The notes under the pieces: generated by a model
What the model was told of the DNA's origin: nothing
What the model saw: the letters and a program-made list of their open reading frames with translations, nothing else
Databases searched by the model: none
Translations under genes and position numbers: made by a program
In this document: one piece after another, positions 54,130-62,838 of the stretch
How positions within the stretch are numbered: the stretch's first letter is position 1
Layout of the letters: every line of letters starts with the position of its first letter
From: Pseudomonadota bacterium
GTDB taxonomy: Bacteria; Desulfobacterota; Desulfobulbia; Desulfobulbales; Desulfocapsaceae
Length of the DNA: 64,000 nucleotides
Direction of reading: 5' to 3'
Assembly (NCBI GenBank): GCA_018821985.1
Contig: JAHJKP010000026.1
Span: forward strand, 62,001 to 126,000

Positions 54130-55128
54130 TCACTGTTCAACAGGGACCGGACCGAAAAAATAATCTGTAAACTTGACATACCATGCAGCTGCCTGCACCT
54201 GAATGATGTAAGCGACAGCAATAACCAGGGCGGCATCCGCTCCTTGAGCCCCAAAGGCATTAATGGACAGAGCAAGGGCAATGGAGAGATTCCGCATCAC
54301 CGTCCCATAAACCAGGGCTATGGCATCTCCACGTGAAAAAAACATCCTGCCGGCAATGGTACCAATAATGAAATTTGCCGCATACAACAGCAGCAAGGGT
54401 TGCAGTATCCGCAAGAGCACTGCCGGATCCTGCGATAATTGCTGGGCCTTCAAGGCAATGGCAACAAAGACAATGCCAAGCACCCCAAGCGTTGACAGGG
54501 AAGGAAAACGTGGCGCCCAGGTCTTCTTGAATTCCAGCTGGCCATATTTCTTCAGAAAATAAGAGCGGGTCATATAGCCAAGTACCATGGGAATAAAAAC
54601 AATGTAGCCAATCTGTTTGACTACCAGAATCATATCCATATCCACCTTGGCCCCCATAAGCATCTTGACATACAACGGTGTTGCCAGAGAACCCAGAGTC
54701 AAACCAATGACCGTCATATTGATGGCCGCCCCCATATTACCCTTGGCAAAACCGGTCCAGGAGATGGTCATACCGCTGGTAGGCAGCAATGACGCCAGCA
54801 ACAATCCCAGAGCCATATAATGATTATCAGGAAAAAAGTAGAGCCCAAGCCCATAGGCCAGAAAAGGGACAAGACAAAAATTTATGGCCTGGGTCAGGGC
54901 TTGCAATTTAACATTCTTGATTCCGTCCTTGAGATGCTTGACATTAAGGGTCACCATCATCGGATAGACCATTAAAAAAGTCAGCGGCAGAATCAGCGCC
55001 TTGAGCGATTTCACTGTTTCCTGATTAACAGCTTTGCCAAAAAGAAAACCCAGGCCCATCATTACCGGAATGGCCCAGATAAGTTTTTTATTGATTGAAA
55101 GAAGAAATTTCCACATGAAAGCCCTCAC
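54130..55128 (-). CDS. Bile acid:sodium symporter/ACR3-family transporter
   Basis: A 332-residue inner-membrane protein with about ten helices. LLASLLPTSGMTISWTGFAKGN and RNLSIALALSINAFGA fit the SBF superfamily, which includes ACR3 arsenite exporters. A GNMGAAINMTVIGLTLGSL stretch is also typical. No arsR or arsC is adjacent, so the substrate is open. The DUF302 protein gene is 50 bp upstream and may be in the same unit. Confidence 0.82.
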   Translation of the reverse strand: MRAFMWKFLLSINKKLIWAIPVMMGLGFLFGKAVNQETVKSLKALILPLTFLMVYPMMVTLNVKHLKDGIKNVKLQALTQAINFCLVPFLAYGLGLYFFPDNHYMALGLLLASLLPTSGMTISWTGFAKGNMGAAINMTVIGLTLGSLATPLYVKMLMGAKVDMDMILVVKQIGYIVFIPMVLGYMTRSYFLKKYGQLEFKKTWAPRFPSLSTLGVLGIVFVAIALKAQQLSQDPAVLLRILQPLLLLYAANFIIGTIAGRMFFSRGDAIALVYGTVMRNLSIALALSINAFGAQGADAALVIAVAYIIQVQAAAWYVKFTDYFFGPVPVEQ

Positions 55129-55178
55129 TGCAAGAATTCAACGGACAACTACATAAGTCATCCCCGGATGAAAATCCG

Positions 55179-55595
55179 TCATGTTGCCTCATCAATCATC
55201 GACCTGATCTTAGCAAAGGTCTCCGCCAGGGATTCCGGAAACTTGGCATCACCAGGAACCATTTCAGCAATATCGGCTGCACTGTAACTCATATAGCGAA
55301 TCTGCGTCTTTCCCTCTTTGGAAAAAACCATAACAAATTTGGGCATGAGGATCGCCCGCTCAGGGTTAGCAGTAAGACTTTTATCCGCCTTGGTGGGCTT
55401 ACAGACCTGCATCATGTGCAGGTCAAAATCATCGGAAACGACTCCACCGTGCGCCCTGAATGTTTTTTTCATATCCATACTGTCGTGGTTGTTCACGACA
55501 AAGGCATACTTTCCACAAACTGCTGCAAAATCACTGGCAAACTGGGCGACACCTTTAGTGGTCTCAGCCTGATACAAGTTCTCATTTCTGTTCAT
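55179..55595 (-). CDS. DUF302-family protein
   Basis: About 138 residues, with the DUF302 core (FAAVCGKYAFVVNNHDSMDM, VCKPTKADKSLTANPERAIL, MPKFVMVFSKEGKTQIRYM). The function is unknown; such proteins often occur in sulfur oxidisers and reducers. The ATG at 55595 has AGAGG properly spaced; a longer in-frame start adds 24 residues without support. A Cys pair in the core could bind a ligand. Confidence 0.82.
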   Translation of the reverse strand: MNRNENLYQAETTKGVAQFASDFAAVCGKYAFVVNNHDSMDMKKTFRAHGGVVSDDFDLHMMQVCKPTKADKSLTANPERAILMPKFVMVFSKEGKTQIRYMSYSAADIAEMVPGDAKFPESLAETFAKIRSMIDEAT

Positions 55596-55953
55596 GTTTT
55601 TCCTCTTTACTCTTAACGTTCCATATTTTTCCGACACAAGGAATACCCTTCCGCCAGCTCCTCTCATCGCAAAAACGCAAAAATACTAATGAACATATGC
55701 ACAAAGTAATAAAACTCTCTCTCTCTGTCAAGACAAATTACTACCATCTACTCTTATACAGCCGAGGAATCTTTATATCCGGCACAAAGAAATCATGCCT
55801 GTCAAAAAACATTTTCAGAACAAACCGTGACATATAGGACAATATCAGGTAAGTTTTTCATTTAAAAAAATTCCGTATCATCCATATGATTTCAGAAGAA
55901 ATTCAACCTTGCAATGTATTGTAAATCCACCTTATCATTTTTTTCTCATCCCT
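55596..55953. other. Divergent intergenic region DUF302/DUF4390
   Basis: These 358 bp are AT-rich. On the minus strand TTGACA at 55731-55726 with TACTTT after 17 bases is a weak promoter candidate for the DUF302 gene. No gene, hairpin terminator or repeat was recognised. Confidence 0.35.
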
Positions 55954-56529
55954 ATGCACCGTAAACTATTCTTCTTTCTTCTCCCCCTGGCTCTGCTATT
56001 TCTGTTCCAGACTGCTCACGCCCAGGCCAGCGAAGACGGAGATGTCCATTTCTCTGACCTTATCATTACCACCTCAAAGACCCATCTTCTTCTTTTTGGC
56101 ATCATCAACAATGGCGTCACCGATGAAATGTTACAAGGCTTGCATAATGGTATCCCTATCCAGTTCACCTTTCTGGTCGAGCTTAACAAGACAGAAAAAA
56201 ACTGGCCTGACCTGCAACTTGTCTCCATGCAATTTCGACACATCCTCACCTACGACACCCTGCAGGAAAATTACAGGGTTGAGACAAATGAAAAAAATCA
56301 AAAAATCGAATCATTCTCAAAACTCAGCGACGCCCTGAAGGCCATGAATGAGATCAACGGGTTATTGGTTATTGAACTGTCCCAGCTCATCCCAGACAGC
56401 TCATATCAACTACGACTCAAGGCAACGCTTTACGAAAAGACTCTCCCCATGAAACTTCATTACATTGTCCCCTTTGTCTCATGGTGGAATGTGGAAACTG
56501 ATTGGCACACCATTGAATTCACCTATTAA
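55954..56529 (+). CDS. DUF4390-family protein
   Basis: About 191 residues with a signal peptide (MHRKLFFFLLPLALLFLF...AHAQ). The body (NNGVTDEMLQGLHNGIPIQF, VPFVSWWNVETDWHTIEF) matches the DUF4390 family, which is usually upstream of an NtrY-like kinase, as here. It is presumably periplasmic and could act as an input partner (inference). The ATG at 55954 begins a standard signal peptide and is preferred to one 15 codons upstream. Confidence 0.85.
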   Translation: MHRKLFFFLLPLALLFLFQTAHAQASEDGDVHFSDLIITTSKTHLLLFGIINNGVTDEMLQGLHNGIPIQFTFLVELNKTEKNWPDLQLVSMQFRHILTYDTLQENYRVETNEKNQKIESFSKLSDALKAMNEINGLLVIELSQLIPDSSYQLRLKATLYEKTLPMKLHYIVPFVSWWNVETDWHTIEFTY

Positions 56530-56550
56530 ACAGGCAACAACCTTGTGCGC

Positions 56551-58836
56551 ATGGACAGATTAGCACAAAACAGCCCGCAACCGGACCCAACTTCTGAAAA
56601 ACCTGCCCTGAACCCGGCCCAGCGTCTCCAGAAAAGAAGACTTATCCGCTTGGTCATCTTGTCCTGCCTCTGCCTTATTCCTCTTTTGACCTGGCTGGAA
56701 AAAAATCTTTTCACCAACGACATTACGCTACCCATCAACAGCAACATTCTGCTCTTTGGCATCATCAATCTCAATGTGCTGCTGGCCCTGCTCATGTTTT
56801 TTCTGGTCTTGCGCAATCTGGCAGAACTCCTCTTTGAAAGCCGTCAGAAATTTCTCGGCTTCAAGCTGAAAACAAAGCTGGTAACATCTTTCATCTGTCT
56901 CTCGCTGGTCCCCTCCGCCTTGCTTTTTTTCGTAGCCCTGCAATTTATCTCCACCAGCATGGACTACTGGTTTAACACCAATATCGAAAATTCCTTACAG
57001 GAATCATTGGAACTTGCAAAATCAGTACTTCAGGAACGAAAAGAACAGGTAACAAAAGAAAGTGATTTCATTGAAAAACTTCTTTCCAGGGAGGCAATAA
57101 CCCCCGACGATGCCGAAGCCATCCAGAAAATGCTGGAAAACATAATCACTTCTCATTTCACTGATGGCCCAGACAGTCTTACCTTGATTACTGATGATCT
57201 GCATTTGGAAATCACTGCTTCCATGCCGGTATTGACAGGCCAGACACTACCGACAATCCCGCTTAGCACTCTTCACGAAGCACAGAGTAAAAAAGAGAAG
57301 ATTGTCCTCGTCCAGGAATTCGCACAAGGAGACCTGATACGTTGCGTTGCCGAGATCCCCATAGTTCATCTCCCATCCCAAAAATCAATTCTGGTCACCA
57401 CACGATTCATCAAAAGTGAACAAAAAGAGCGAATGACCCTTATCACTCAGGGCATTGAGGACTACCGTCAGCTCAAATACATGAAGAAACCCTTCAAGTT
57501 CTGGCTCCTTGCACTTCTGCTCATCGTAACCCTGCTCATCGTTTTTGCCGCAATCTGGTTTGGTTTTTATATTGCAAAAGGAATTACCGGTCCCATTGAT
57601 AAACTGGCCGCCGCCACAAGAAGGGTTGCCGGAGGAGATCTGGGTTTTGTTTTGGAGAAAAAAGCCGATGACGAAATGGGGCTTTTGGTGGATTCATTCA
57701 ACACAATGACCACCAACCTAAATATCAGCAATAGCAGACTGGAAGAGGTACACAAAGCCCTCCGGACAAGTTCTCAGGAGTCAGAACAGCGTCGGCGTTA
57801 CACTGAAATCATCCTTCAGAATGTTGCAGCCGGTGTCGTTTCACTGGATAATTCCGGCCGGATCACCACCATTAATCGCTTTGCTGAAAAGCTTCTGCAT
57901 ATAAACAAGGCCCTCTTTCTCAACCGTCACTACCAAGAGGCCCTGCTCAAAGGACATGCAGAGATTATCAGCGGCTTTATCAACGAATTGAACATCACCG
58001 GCAAGACATCCATTGAACAGCACCTGAAGCTCAGCATCCTCAAAGAAAAATTTTCATTACTGGTAAATTTTACCCGGTTGGCTGATGAGGAAGGCAACTC
58101 ACTGGGTTTTGTAATGGTCTTTGACAACCTGACCAAGCTGGAGAAAATGCAACGCATGGCTGCATGGCGCGAGGTTGCCAGACGCATCGCCCACGAAATA
58201 AAAAATCCACTCACTCCCATTCAGCTCTCGGCCCAACGGTTGCGAAGACGTTACCCTGACATTCTGAAAGAAGAAGACGGCATCTTTGATCAATGCACCC
58301 ACACCATTATCAACCAAGTGGATGAACTGAAACGGCTGGTCAGTGAATTTTCCCAATTTGCCAGGATGCCCAAAATCCAGCAAGCAGCAGCCGACCTCTG
58401 TAAGGTCACCAAAGAAACCCTTTTCCTCTACCAGGAGGCCCATAAAGAAATCGTCTTCACCTGCCGTGAAACAGAACCCATCCCCATCTTCAGTTTTGAC
58501 GCCGAACAGATCAAACGCTGCCTGATCAACCTTCTGGACAATGCTGTTGCAGTTTTATCTGATGGCGGTACAATAGATATTGTCCTTTCCTTAAACGACG
58601 AGAAGGAAAGCGTCTTTATAAAGATATCCGACAGTGGCCCGGGCATTCCAGAGGAAGACAAAACAAAACTTTTTGAACCCTATTTCTCCACCAAAAAAAC
58701 AGGGACAGGACTGGGATTGGCTATTGTCTCCACCATTGTTGCTGACCACAATGGCTACATCCGGGTACAGAATAACCTCCCCCATGGCTCAATCTTTATT
58801 ATTGAACTGCCCCTCTTTCAAAAAGAATGCAGCTAA
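56551..58836 (+). CDS. NtrY-like sensor histidine kinase
   Basis: About 761 residues. There are membrane helices near 30-50, 60-85, 105-130 and 310-335, with an extracytoplasmic region of about 180 residues between the third and fourth. HAMP follows (about 335-390), then PAS (about 420-520), the His-box ARRIAHEIKNPLTPIQLSAQ and an ATPase domain ending GTGLGLAIVSTIVADHNG. It would phosphorylate the NtrX-like regulator downstream. A GTG 6 bp upstream is an alternative start. Confidence 0.92.
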   Translation: MDRLAQNSPQPDPTSEKPALNPAQRLQKRRLIRLVILSCLCLIPLLTWLEKNLFTNDITLPINSNILLFGIINLNVLLALLMFFLVLRNLAELLFESRQKFLGFKLKTKLVTSFICLSLVPSALLFFVALQFISTSMDYWFNTNIENSLQESLELAKSVLQERKEQVTKESDFIEKLLSREAITPDDAEAIQKMLENIITSHFTDGPDSLTLITDDLHLEITASMPVLTGQTLPTIPLSTLHEAQSKKEKIVLVQEFAQGDLIRCVAEIPIVHLPSQKSILVTTRFIKSEQKERMTLITQGIEDYRQLKYMKKPFKFWLLALLLIVTLLIVFAAIWFGFYIAKGITGPIDKLAAATRRVAGGDLGFVLEKKADDEMGLLVDSFNTMTTNLNISNSRLEEVHKALRTSSQESEQRRRYTEIILQNVAAGVVSLDNSGRITTINRFAEKLLHINKALFLNRHYQEALLKGHAEIISGFINELNITGKTSIEQHLKLSILKEKFSLLVNFTRLADEEGNSLGFVMVFDNLTKLEKMQRMAAWREVARRIAHEIKNPLTPIQLSAQRLRRRYPDILKEEDGIFDQCTHTIINQVDELKRLVSEFSQFARMPKIQQAAADLCKVTKETLFLYQEAHKEIVFTCRETEPIPIFSFDAEQIKRCLINLLDNAVAVLSDGGTIDIVLSLNDEKESVFIKISDSGPGIPEEDKTKLFEPYFSTKKTGTGLGLAIVSTIVADHNGYIRVQNNLPHGSIFIIELPLFQKECS

Positions 58837-58884
58837 GCAGTTGTCAAAAAATAACTGTAACATTGCAGCACAGTAACGACATAA
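58834..58884 (+). repeat. Dispersed intergenic repeat, degraded copy C
   Basis: TAAGCAGTTGTCAAAAAATA (58834-58853, then AC) overlaps the NtrY stop codon and matches 42423-42443 except for one inserted C. CGACATAA starts 22 bases after the A-rich block, where copy B has CGGCATAA. Confidence 0.45.
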
Positions 58885-58981
58885 TTTGCTGTAATAACTA
58901 GATAAAAGTGTAATCATTATTTCTTAACGACCCCTAAGCAACAGATCATTTATTTTTTTCAAGAAACGAAAACAGGAAGAG

Positions 58982-60355
58982 ATGTCAAAACGAATTCTGA
59001 TCATAGACGATGAAGTCAGTATCCAGGAATCTCTTGCCGGTATCCTTCAGGACGAAGGTTTCACCCCTCTCTGTGCCTCTTCCGCCGAGGAAGGAATAGA
59101 ACTGCTGGAAGAAGAACAGGTCGATCTTGTCCTCCTTGACATCTGGATGGGGAAAAACATGGACGGAATGACCGCCCTTGGAAAAATCAAGGAACGTTTC
59201 CCGTTGCCGGTGATCATGATTTCCGGACACGGGACCATTGAAACTGCAGTCCAGGCAACCCGTAAAGGAGCCTTCGATTTCATCGAGAAACCACTTTCTT
59301 ACGACAAGATCATCCTCGCCATCAACAATGGCCTGCGCTTTGCTCAACTTGAGCAGGAAAATCTCCTGCTCAGGGAAAACAGCAGAAAACCGACTACACT
59401 TACAGGCAACACCGCAGTGATCAAAGCACTGCGTGCTCAGATCGAACGGGTTGCCCCGTCAGATGCCTGGGTACTGATCCGCGGCGCCCATGGCACTGGT
59501 AAAGAGATCGTAGCCCAGTCTATTCACCGGCTGTCCCAATCGCACAACAAACCCATGGTCGAGGTCAACTGTGCGGCAATCCCAGAAGAACTCATTGAAT
59601 CCGAGCTCTTTGGCCATGAGAAAGGCTCCTTTACCGGGGCTCATATCAGTAAACGGGGGAAATTTGATCAAGCCGACGGCGGCATCCTTTTCCTGGACGA
59701 AATCGGCGACATGAGTCTCAAGACCCAGGCCAAGATCCTCCGTATCCTTCAGGAACAGAAGTTCGAGCGAGTCGGCGGTCACAAAACCATCAGCGTCAAT
59801 GTGAGGGTGCTGGCAGCAACCAATAAAAACCTGGAAGAAGAGATAGAAAAGGGAAACTTCCGGGCCGACCTGTTCTGGCGTCTCAACGTGGTGCCCATCC
59901 AGGTTCCTCTCCTCCGCGACCGACTGGAGGACATTCCTCTGCTGGTACAGGAACTGGCTCAAGGACTGGCCGCCAAGGGTATGGGACAGAAAGAATTTAC
60001 AGATGGTGCCTACCAAACTTTGATGACCCACTCCTGGCCGGGAAACGTCAGGGAACTACGAAATTTTGTCGAACGGTTAATCATCATGTGCCCAGATCCC
60101 GTTATCAGCGAAAAGGAAATTCATCTTTTCTTGACTCCCGGCACAGCTGGTGAGACTACGCATGACCAGTCAGGTCTGCTCCCCTATCTTGCTGCTGATT
60201 TCAGAGAGGCTAAAAAGAGCTTTGAACGACATTATCTTCAGTTAAAGCTCAATGAAAACGACGGAAATATCTCCCAGACGGCTGAACAGATCGGTCTGGA
60301 ACGGAGCCATCTCCACAAAAAGCTTAAAAGCCTGTACATCATAGCTGAAGGTTAA
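58982..60355 (+). CDS. NtrX-like sigma-54-dependent response regulator
   Basis: A 457-residue activator. The receiver domain has phospho-acceptor Asp53 (LVLLDIWMG), a sigma-54 AAA+ domain (about 140-370) with Walker A GAHGTGKE (168-175), and the sigma-54 contact loop GSFTGA (215-220, Ser in place of Ala). Walker B is [12 protein letters not shown] Fis-type helix-turn-helix ends the protein ([20 protein letters not shown]). It is paired with the NtrY-like gene. Targets are not visible. Confidence 0.93.
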   Translation: MSKRILIIDDEVSIQESLAGILQDEGFTPLCASSAEEGIELLEEEQVDLVLLDIWMGKNMDGMTALGKIKERFPLPVIMISGHGTIETAVQATRKGAFDFIEKPLSYDKIILAINNGLRFAQLEQENLLLRENSRKPTTLTGNTAVIKALRAQIERVAPSDAWVLIRGAHGTGKEIVAQSIHRLSQSHNKPMVEVNCAAIPEELIESELFGHEKGSFTGAHISKRGKFDQADGGILFLDEIGDMSLKTQAKILRILQEQKFERVGGHKTISVNVRVLAATNKNLEEEIEKGNFRADLFWRLNVVPIQVPLLRDRLEDIPLLVQELAQGLAAKGMGQKEFTDGAYQTLMTHSWPGNVRELRNFVERLIIMCPDPVISEKEIHLFLTPGTAGETTHDQSGLLPYLAADFREAKKSFERHYLQLKLNENDGNISQTAEQIGLERSHLHKKLKSLYIIAEG

Positions 60356-60443
60356 AAGACCTTTCAATAAACTACCTTTGACCAAGGATGAAACTTTCAG
60401 CTTCAATCTTATACTTAAAACCTTCCATTAAGGAGTTCACATC

Positions 60444-61424
60444 ATGGTTTTCCCTGAATATCGACCACGCCGACTGCGCAGAAACGAAACCTTCCGCTCG
60501 CTTATCCGTGAGACCCAGCTCTCTTCCTCCCAACTCATCTACCCTCTTTTTGTTATGCCCGGAAAAAATAAGCGGGAAGAGATCCCTTCCATGCCCGGTG
60601 TCTTCCGCCTCTCGGTAGATCAGCTGAAAAAAGAAGCAGAAGAGTGCCTGCAACTGGGAGTGCAGTCAGTAATTCTCTTTGGACTCCCGGAGAGAAAGGA
60701 TGCTGTCGGTTCCGGCGCCCATGCCAAGGATGGCATTATCCAACGGGCCATCAAAGAACTGAAAAACAAGGCCCCAGAGATGATGGTGACAACCGATGTC
60801 TGTCTCTGCGAATATACCGATCATGGCCACTGCGGCTGCCTGATCGGCAACACAGTGGACAATGACGCCACCCTTGAGATCCTGGCCAAGACAGCCCTCT
60901 CCCATGCCCAGGCCGGGGCTGACATGGTAGCTCCATCCGACATGATGGACGGCAGGGTAGCTGAGATTCGTGCGGCCCTCGATGAAAACAACTTCGACAT
61001 GATTCCCATCATGTCCTATGCCGTAAAATACGCCTCAGCCTTTTATGGCCCCTTTCGGGATGCCGCCAACTGTGCCCCGCAATTCGGCGATCGCCGCAGT
61101 TATCAAATGGACCCTGCCAATAGTCGTGAGGCCATGCGCGAGGCAACCCTCGATGTGGATGAGGGGGCGGATATCCTCATGGTCAAACCGGCCGTTGCCT
61201 ATCTTGATATCATTTCCAAACTCAGAGATGAATTTGACCTGCCCATAGCGGCCTACCACGTGAGCGGTGAATATGCGATGATCAAGGCTGCCGCAGAAAA
61301 AGGCTGGATAGACGGCGATAAAGTCATGGCCGAGACCCTGCTTTCCATTAAACGGGCCGGTGCCGATATCATTCTTACCTATTTTGCAAAAGATATGGCA
61401 AGGCTTCTACGCGACAAAAGATAA
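60444..61424 (+). CDS. hemB: Delta-aminolevulinic acid dehydratase (porphobilinogen synthase)
   Basis: Condenses two aminolevulinate molecules into porphobilinogen for haem and sirohaem, 326 residues. The Schiff-base Lys residues lie in [15 protein letters not shown] and [11 protein letters not shown]. The zinc-type Cys set [14 protein letters not shown] is present. AAGGAG precedes the ATG. The gene follows the NtrX-like gene by about 90 bp and ends at a strong terminator. Confidence 0.96.
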   Translation: MVFPEYRPRRLRRNETFRSLIRETQLSSSQLIYPLFVMPGKNKREEIPSMPGVFRLSVDQLKKEAEECLQLGVQSVILFGLPERKDAVGSGAHAKDGIIQRAIKELKNKAPEMMVTTDVCLCEYTDHGHCGCLIGNTVDNDATLEILAKTALSHAQAGADMVAPSDMMDGRVAEIRAALDENNFDMIPIMSYAVKYASAFYGPFRDAANCAPQFGDRRSYQMDPANSREAMREATLDVDEGADILMVKPAVAYLDIISKLRDEFDLPIAAYHVSGEYAMIKAAAEKGWIDGDKVMAETLLSIKRAGADIILTYFAKDMARLLRDKR

Positions 61425-61438
61425 ATGCAACAAACACA

Positions 61439-61477
61439 AAAAAAGGGGATCACTCTTACGAGTAATCCCCTTTTTTT
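61439..61477. terminator. Intrinsic terminator after hemB
   Basis: GGGGAT (61445-61450) pairs with ATCCCC (61465-61470) and CACTC with GAGT around a short TTAC loop. A-run and T-run flanks allow function in both directions. Confidence 0.85.
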
Positions 61478-61505
61478 ATCGAAAAAAATAATTTAATCAC
61501 ACAGA

Positions 61506-61778
61506 TTACACCCTGATATTTATCCGTTTTTCCAAACTATTTTCCGCAACATTCTCACTCTCATTTGGCCCTGCTTTCCCCTGTTCAGCACTCTCACCTG
61601 CAGGAGGCACATTTTTGGCTATAGCCAGAGCCGCCGGCGAAAAAGATGTGCTATCTACAGCTCCTTGCTTATTGCTCGAGACATTATTTTCTTGAGCGGA
61701 AGTCCCTTCGCCAACAGAAGGACGCTGTATCCTTTCCGCCCCTGTAAGCGGCGTCATACCTGTCATTTGACCAACCAT
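61506..61778 (-). CDS. Small low-complexity hypothetical protein
   Basis: About 90 residues, not recognised. It starts MVGQMTGMTPLTGAERIQRP, is rich in Ser, Glu, Asn and Ala, lacks hydrophobic helices and looks disordered. AGGAGGTG just upstream of the ATG at 61778 supports real translation. It lies 16 bp after the VanZ-like gene on the same strand and ends near the hemB terminator. A regulatory or surface-associated role would be guesswork. Confidence 0.55.
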   Translation of the reverse strand: MVGQMTGMTPLTGAERIQRPSVGEGTSAQENNVSSNKQGAVDSTSFSPAALAIAKNVPPAGESAEQGKAGPNESENVAENSLEKRINIRV

Positions 61779-61793
61779 CAACACACCTCCTGT

Positions 61794-62273
61794 TTAATGC
61801 CAAGAAGAATCATTCTTAAATTTATTATGAATATAATATCTTTCCAGCTTCCTGGCAAGGGTCATATACCAGTATTCTAAATAAACACGAAACTTCCTGC
61901 TATTTATCCAGATCGCGCAGACCATTATCGCCCCGGCCAGATCAGCCAACAGATCCAGCCCGCTGACCGAGCGCTGCGGGATAAATGACTGATGGAACTC
62001 ATCACTCATTCCATAGAGCAGACAGAAAAAAACCGTTTTCAGGGCCACTTTAACAAGAGAAAGCTGTTTCGCCGAGCTGAAATACCACAAAACAGCCATG
62101 GCAAGCAGACCATAAATTCCCATGTGGCATATCTTATCCGCCCCGGGAAGGGGCGGCAAGTAAAGGGTATTACCAGCTTGATGGGAGAAAAAAAAGATAA
62201 TCCCCATCACAAGAAACATGGGGATTATGCGCAGAAAAAGAAGCAAGGGGATTCCGTCAGACTGATGGCCCAA
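61794..62273 (-). CDS. VanZ-like membrane protein
   Basis: A 159-residue protein with four predicted helices. Family motifs are KICHMGIYGLLAMAVLW and YGMSDEFHQSFIPQRSVSGLDLLADLAGA. The molecular function of the family is unknown despite the teicoplanin-resistance name. Its start lies inside the end of the SEC-C gene (17-bp overlap), so the two are translated together. Confidence 0.88.
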   Translation of the reverse strand: MGHQSDGIPLLLFLRIIPMFLVMGIIFFFSHQAGNTLYLPPLPGADKICHMGIYGLLAMAVLWYFSSAKQLSLVKVALKTVFFCLLYGMSDEFHQSFIPQRSVSGLDLLADLAGAIMVCAIWINSRKFRVYLEYWYMTLARKLERYYIHNKFKNDSSWH

Positions 62274-62790
62274 CCGGGTTTGATTTATCCTGCTTCAGAT
62301 GGACCATACCGAGCTGTTCTGCAGAGAATTTCTTTTTGATACGTTTCATTGCGGCATGAATCTCTTTGGTCGGATAACCAGTCAGCATCTGCACAGAACG
62401 ATCCGCATAGGCCTTGATCTCAAATTCCCGATTGTGAATGGCAAAAACATGACTCCAATTAATTTCAATGGTCTCAGGACTCTGATCAACAGGAACATCG
62501 AGTGCCACCCCACCCTTGGCCAACTGTACGCCATCGGAATCAGTGATTTCAAGCAGCCAGGCATCACCCGCAACCGTCGAGAAGAGAATAAAAACCCCAA
62601 GTTCCTTGATCTTCTGTTGTCCTTCAAACGCTGCCTTCTGAATCTGTTCAATCTCATGAACCAGGGAGACCTTAAAGGCCTGCTCCGGACTCCTGGGGAC
62701 AAGCCCAGCCTGCTGTTTCAACAAACAACAGTGTTTGAATTTTCTTCCGCTTCCGCAGAGACATTGTTCATTACGTCCTATTTTCCCCAT
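62257..62790 (-). CDS. SEC-C motif protein
   Basis: About 177 residues with an N-terminal zinc-binding SEC-C motif (MGKIGRNEQCLCGSGRKFKH followed by CC). The remainder (about 40-170) is a helix-strand domain without a recognised name (GDAWLLEITDSDGVQLAKGG). SEC-C tails occur in SecA and in many small proteins and bind zinc. A second ATG two codons upstream is possible. It overlaps the VanZ-like gene. Confidence 0.82.
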   Translation of the reverse strand: MGKIGRNEQCLCGSGRKFKHCCLLKQQAGLVPRSPEQAFKVSLVHEIEQIQKAAFEGQQKIKELGVFILFSTVAGDAWLLEITDSDGVQLAKGGVALDVPVDQSPETIEINWSHVFAIHNREFEIKAYADRSVQMLTGYPTKEIHAAMKRIKKKFSAEQLGMVHLKQDKSNPVGPSV

Positions 62791-62838
62791 TGCCACACCT
62801 TCCTGTCTGCCGACCTTAAAATACTTCTTTTTAAATTA

